This document shows, in pieces, positions 13,678-13,970 of a stretch of 13,970 nt of DNA. The translations under genes and the position numbers were made by a program. The notes beneath the pieces are model-generated. The model made no database searches and had not been told where the DNA came from. It saw only the letters and a program-made list of their open reading frames with translations. Each line of letters opens with the position of its first letter. Within the stretch, counting starts at the first letter, position 1. This stretch comes from an uncultured Bacilli bacterium (GTDB lineage Bacteria > Bacillota_I > Bacilli_A > RF39 > UBA660), in contig CANQFO010000025.1 of NCBI GenBank assembly GCA_947599755.1, forward strand, positions 1 through 13,970, in the 5' to 3' direction.

Positions 13678-13970
13678 TTAACCATTAATTTTTGTAATTT
13701 CAATTTTTGTATAAGGCTGTCTATGTCCTTGTTTCTTACGGTTAGATCTGTCTTTTGATTTATATTTGAAAACAGTAATTTTTCTTTGTTTTCCATTTTT
13801 TACAACTTTTCCTTCAACGGTAACGTTAGTAAGATAAGGACTTCCAATCTTTCCATCTAACATCAATACTTGTTGAAAAGTAACAACATCACCTACATTG
13901 GCATCTAATTTTTCAACAAAAATTTCTGAACCTTCTTTTACGTAATATTGTTTTCCACCAACTTTAATTA
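13678..13970 (-). CDS. rplU: Ribosomal protein L21, N-terminal few residues outside window
   Basis: Large-subunit protein bL21, which binds 23S rRNA. The frame is open to the right-hand end of the window. Reading in from that edge gives IKVGGKQYYVKEG, then VGDVVTFQQVLMLDGK and GSPYLTNVTVEGKVV, then the C-terminal hallmark KYKSKDRSNRKKQGHRQPYTKIEI. Only about four residues (start, then the usual Tyr-Ala-Ile type opening) should be missing beyond base 13970. The methionine at 13866, inside the gene, is not the start: conserved L21 sequence continues upstream of it. It is the first gene of the rplU-prp-rpmA unit; the promoter and any autoregulatory leader are outside the window. Confidence 0.97.
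   Translation of the reverse strand, partial: IKVGGKQYYVKEGSEIFVEKLDANVGDVVTFQQVLMLDGKIGSPYLTNVTVEGKVVKNGKQRKITVFKYKSKDRSNRKKQGHRQPYTKIEITKING

Noticed and set aside
13678..13866. A 62-aa stand-alone protein starting at 13866
   Set aside because: It is the C-terminal part of L21; the conserved L21 N-terminal sequence continues upstream in the same frame to the window edge.

Overview
The window is strongly AT-rich and reads as chromosomal DNA of a low-GC Gram-positive bacterium. Three things point to the Bacillota, class Bacilli, probably one of the reduced uncultured gut lineages near Erysipelotrichales or RF39: the order rplU-prp-rpmA followed by obgE, an L27 with a Prp-cleavable N-terminal extension, and a ruvA-ruvB-x-queA cluster together with RNase HIII. 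Several genes stop at TGA (the 201-aa gene at 5105 and obgE), so the Mycoplasma code, in which TGA is Trp, is not in use. The lineage call is inference; the gene content is seen directly.

Layout, left to right. (1) 1-1234: the 5' half of ppdK (pyruvate, phosphate dikinase) on the minus strand, with its promoter. (2) 1448-3147: a divergent pair, a CvpA-like membrane protein (minus) and rnhC (plus), separated by only 71 bp. (3) 3196-7313: a minus-strand operon transcribed ruvA > ruvB > unknown 201-aa gene > queA > metallo-beta-lactamase-fold hydrolase, ending in a bidirectional terminator shared with rnhC. (4) 7460-8630: a two-gene minus unit, yebC followed by a small degenerate Fic-like protein, with its own terminator. 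(5) 8762-9927: a small DUF192-like gene (plus) facing an Hpt-REC phosphorelay protein (minus) across a second bidirectional terminator. (6) 10170-12790: obgE preceded by a 434-aa unknown protein with an HELRH zinc-protease-like motif. (7) 13071-13970: the ribosomal unit rplU (partial)-prp-rpmA, closed by a strong terminator.

Most of the window is housekeeping: Holliday-junction migration (RuvAB), R-loop removal (RnhC), tRNA queuosine modification (QueA), translation (L21, L27, YebC), ribosome assembly (Obg) and pyruvate/PEP conversion. In the ribosomal unit Prp is the protease expected to trim the L27 leader made by the next gene. The less ordinary material is the pseudo-Fic protein behind yebC, the HExxH protein in the slot Bacillus fills with spo0B, its AT-rich upstream region with an 18-bp direct repeat, the output-less Hpt-REC protein with a long leader, and the unknown gene overlapping queA. 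I found no CRISPR array, tRNA, rRNA, insertion sequence, prophage gene or recognisable defence system.
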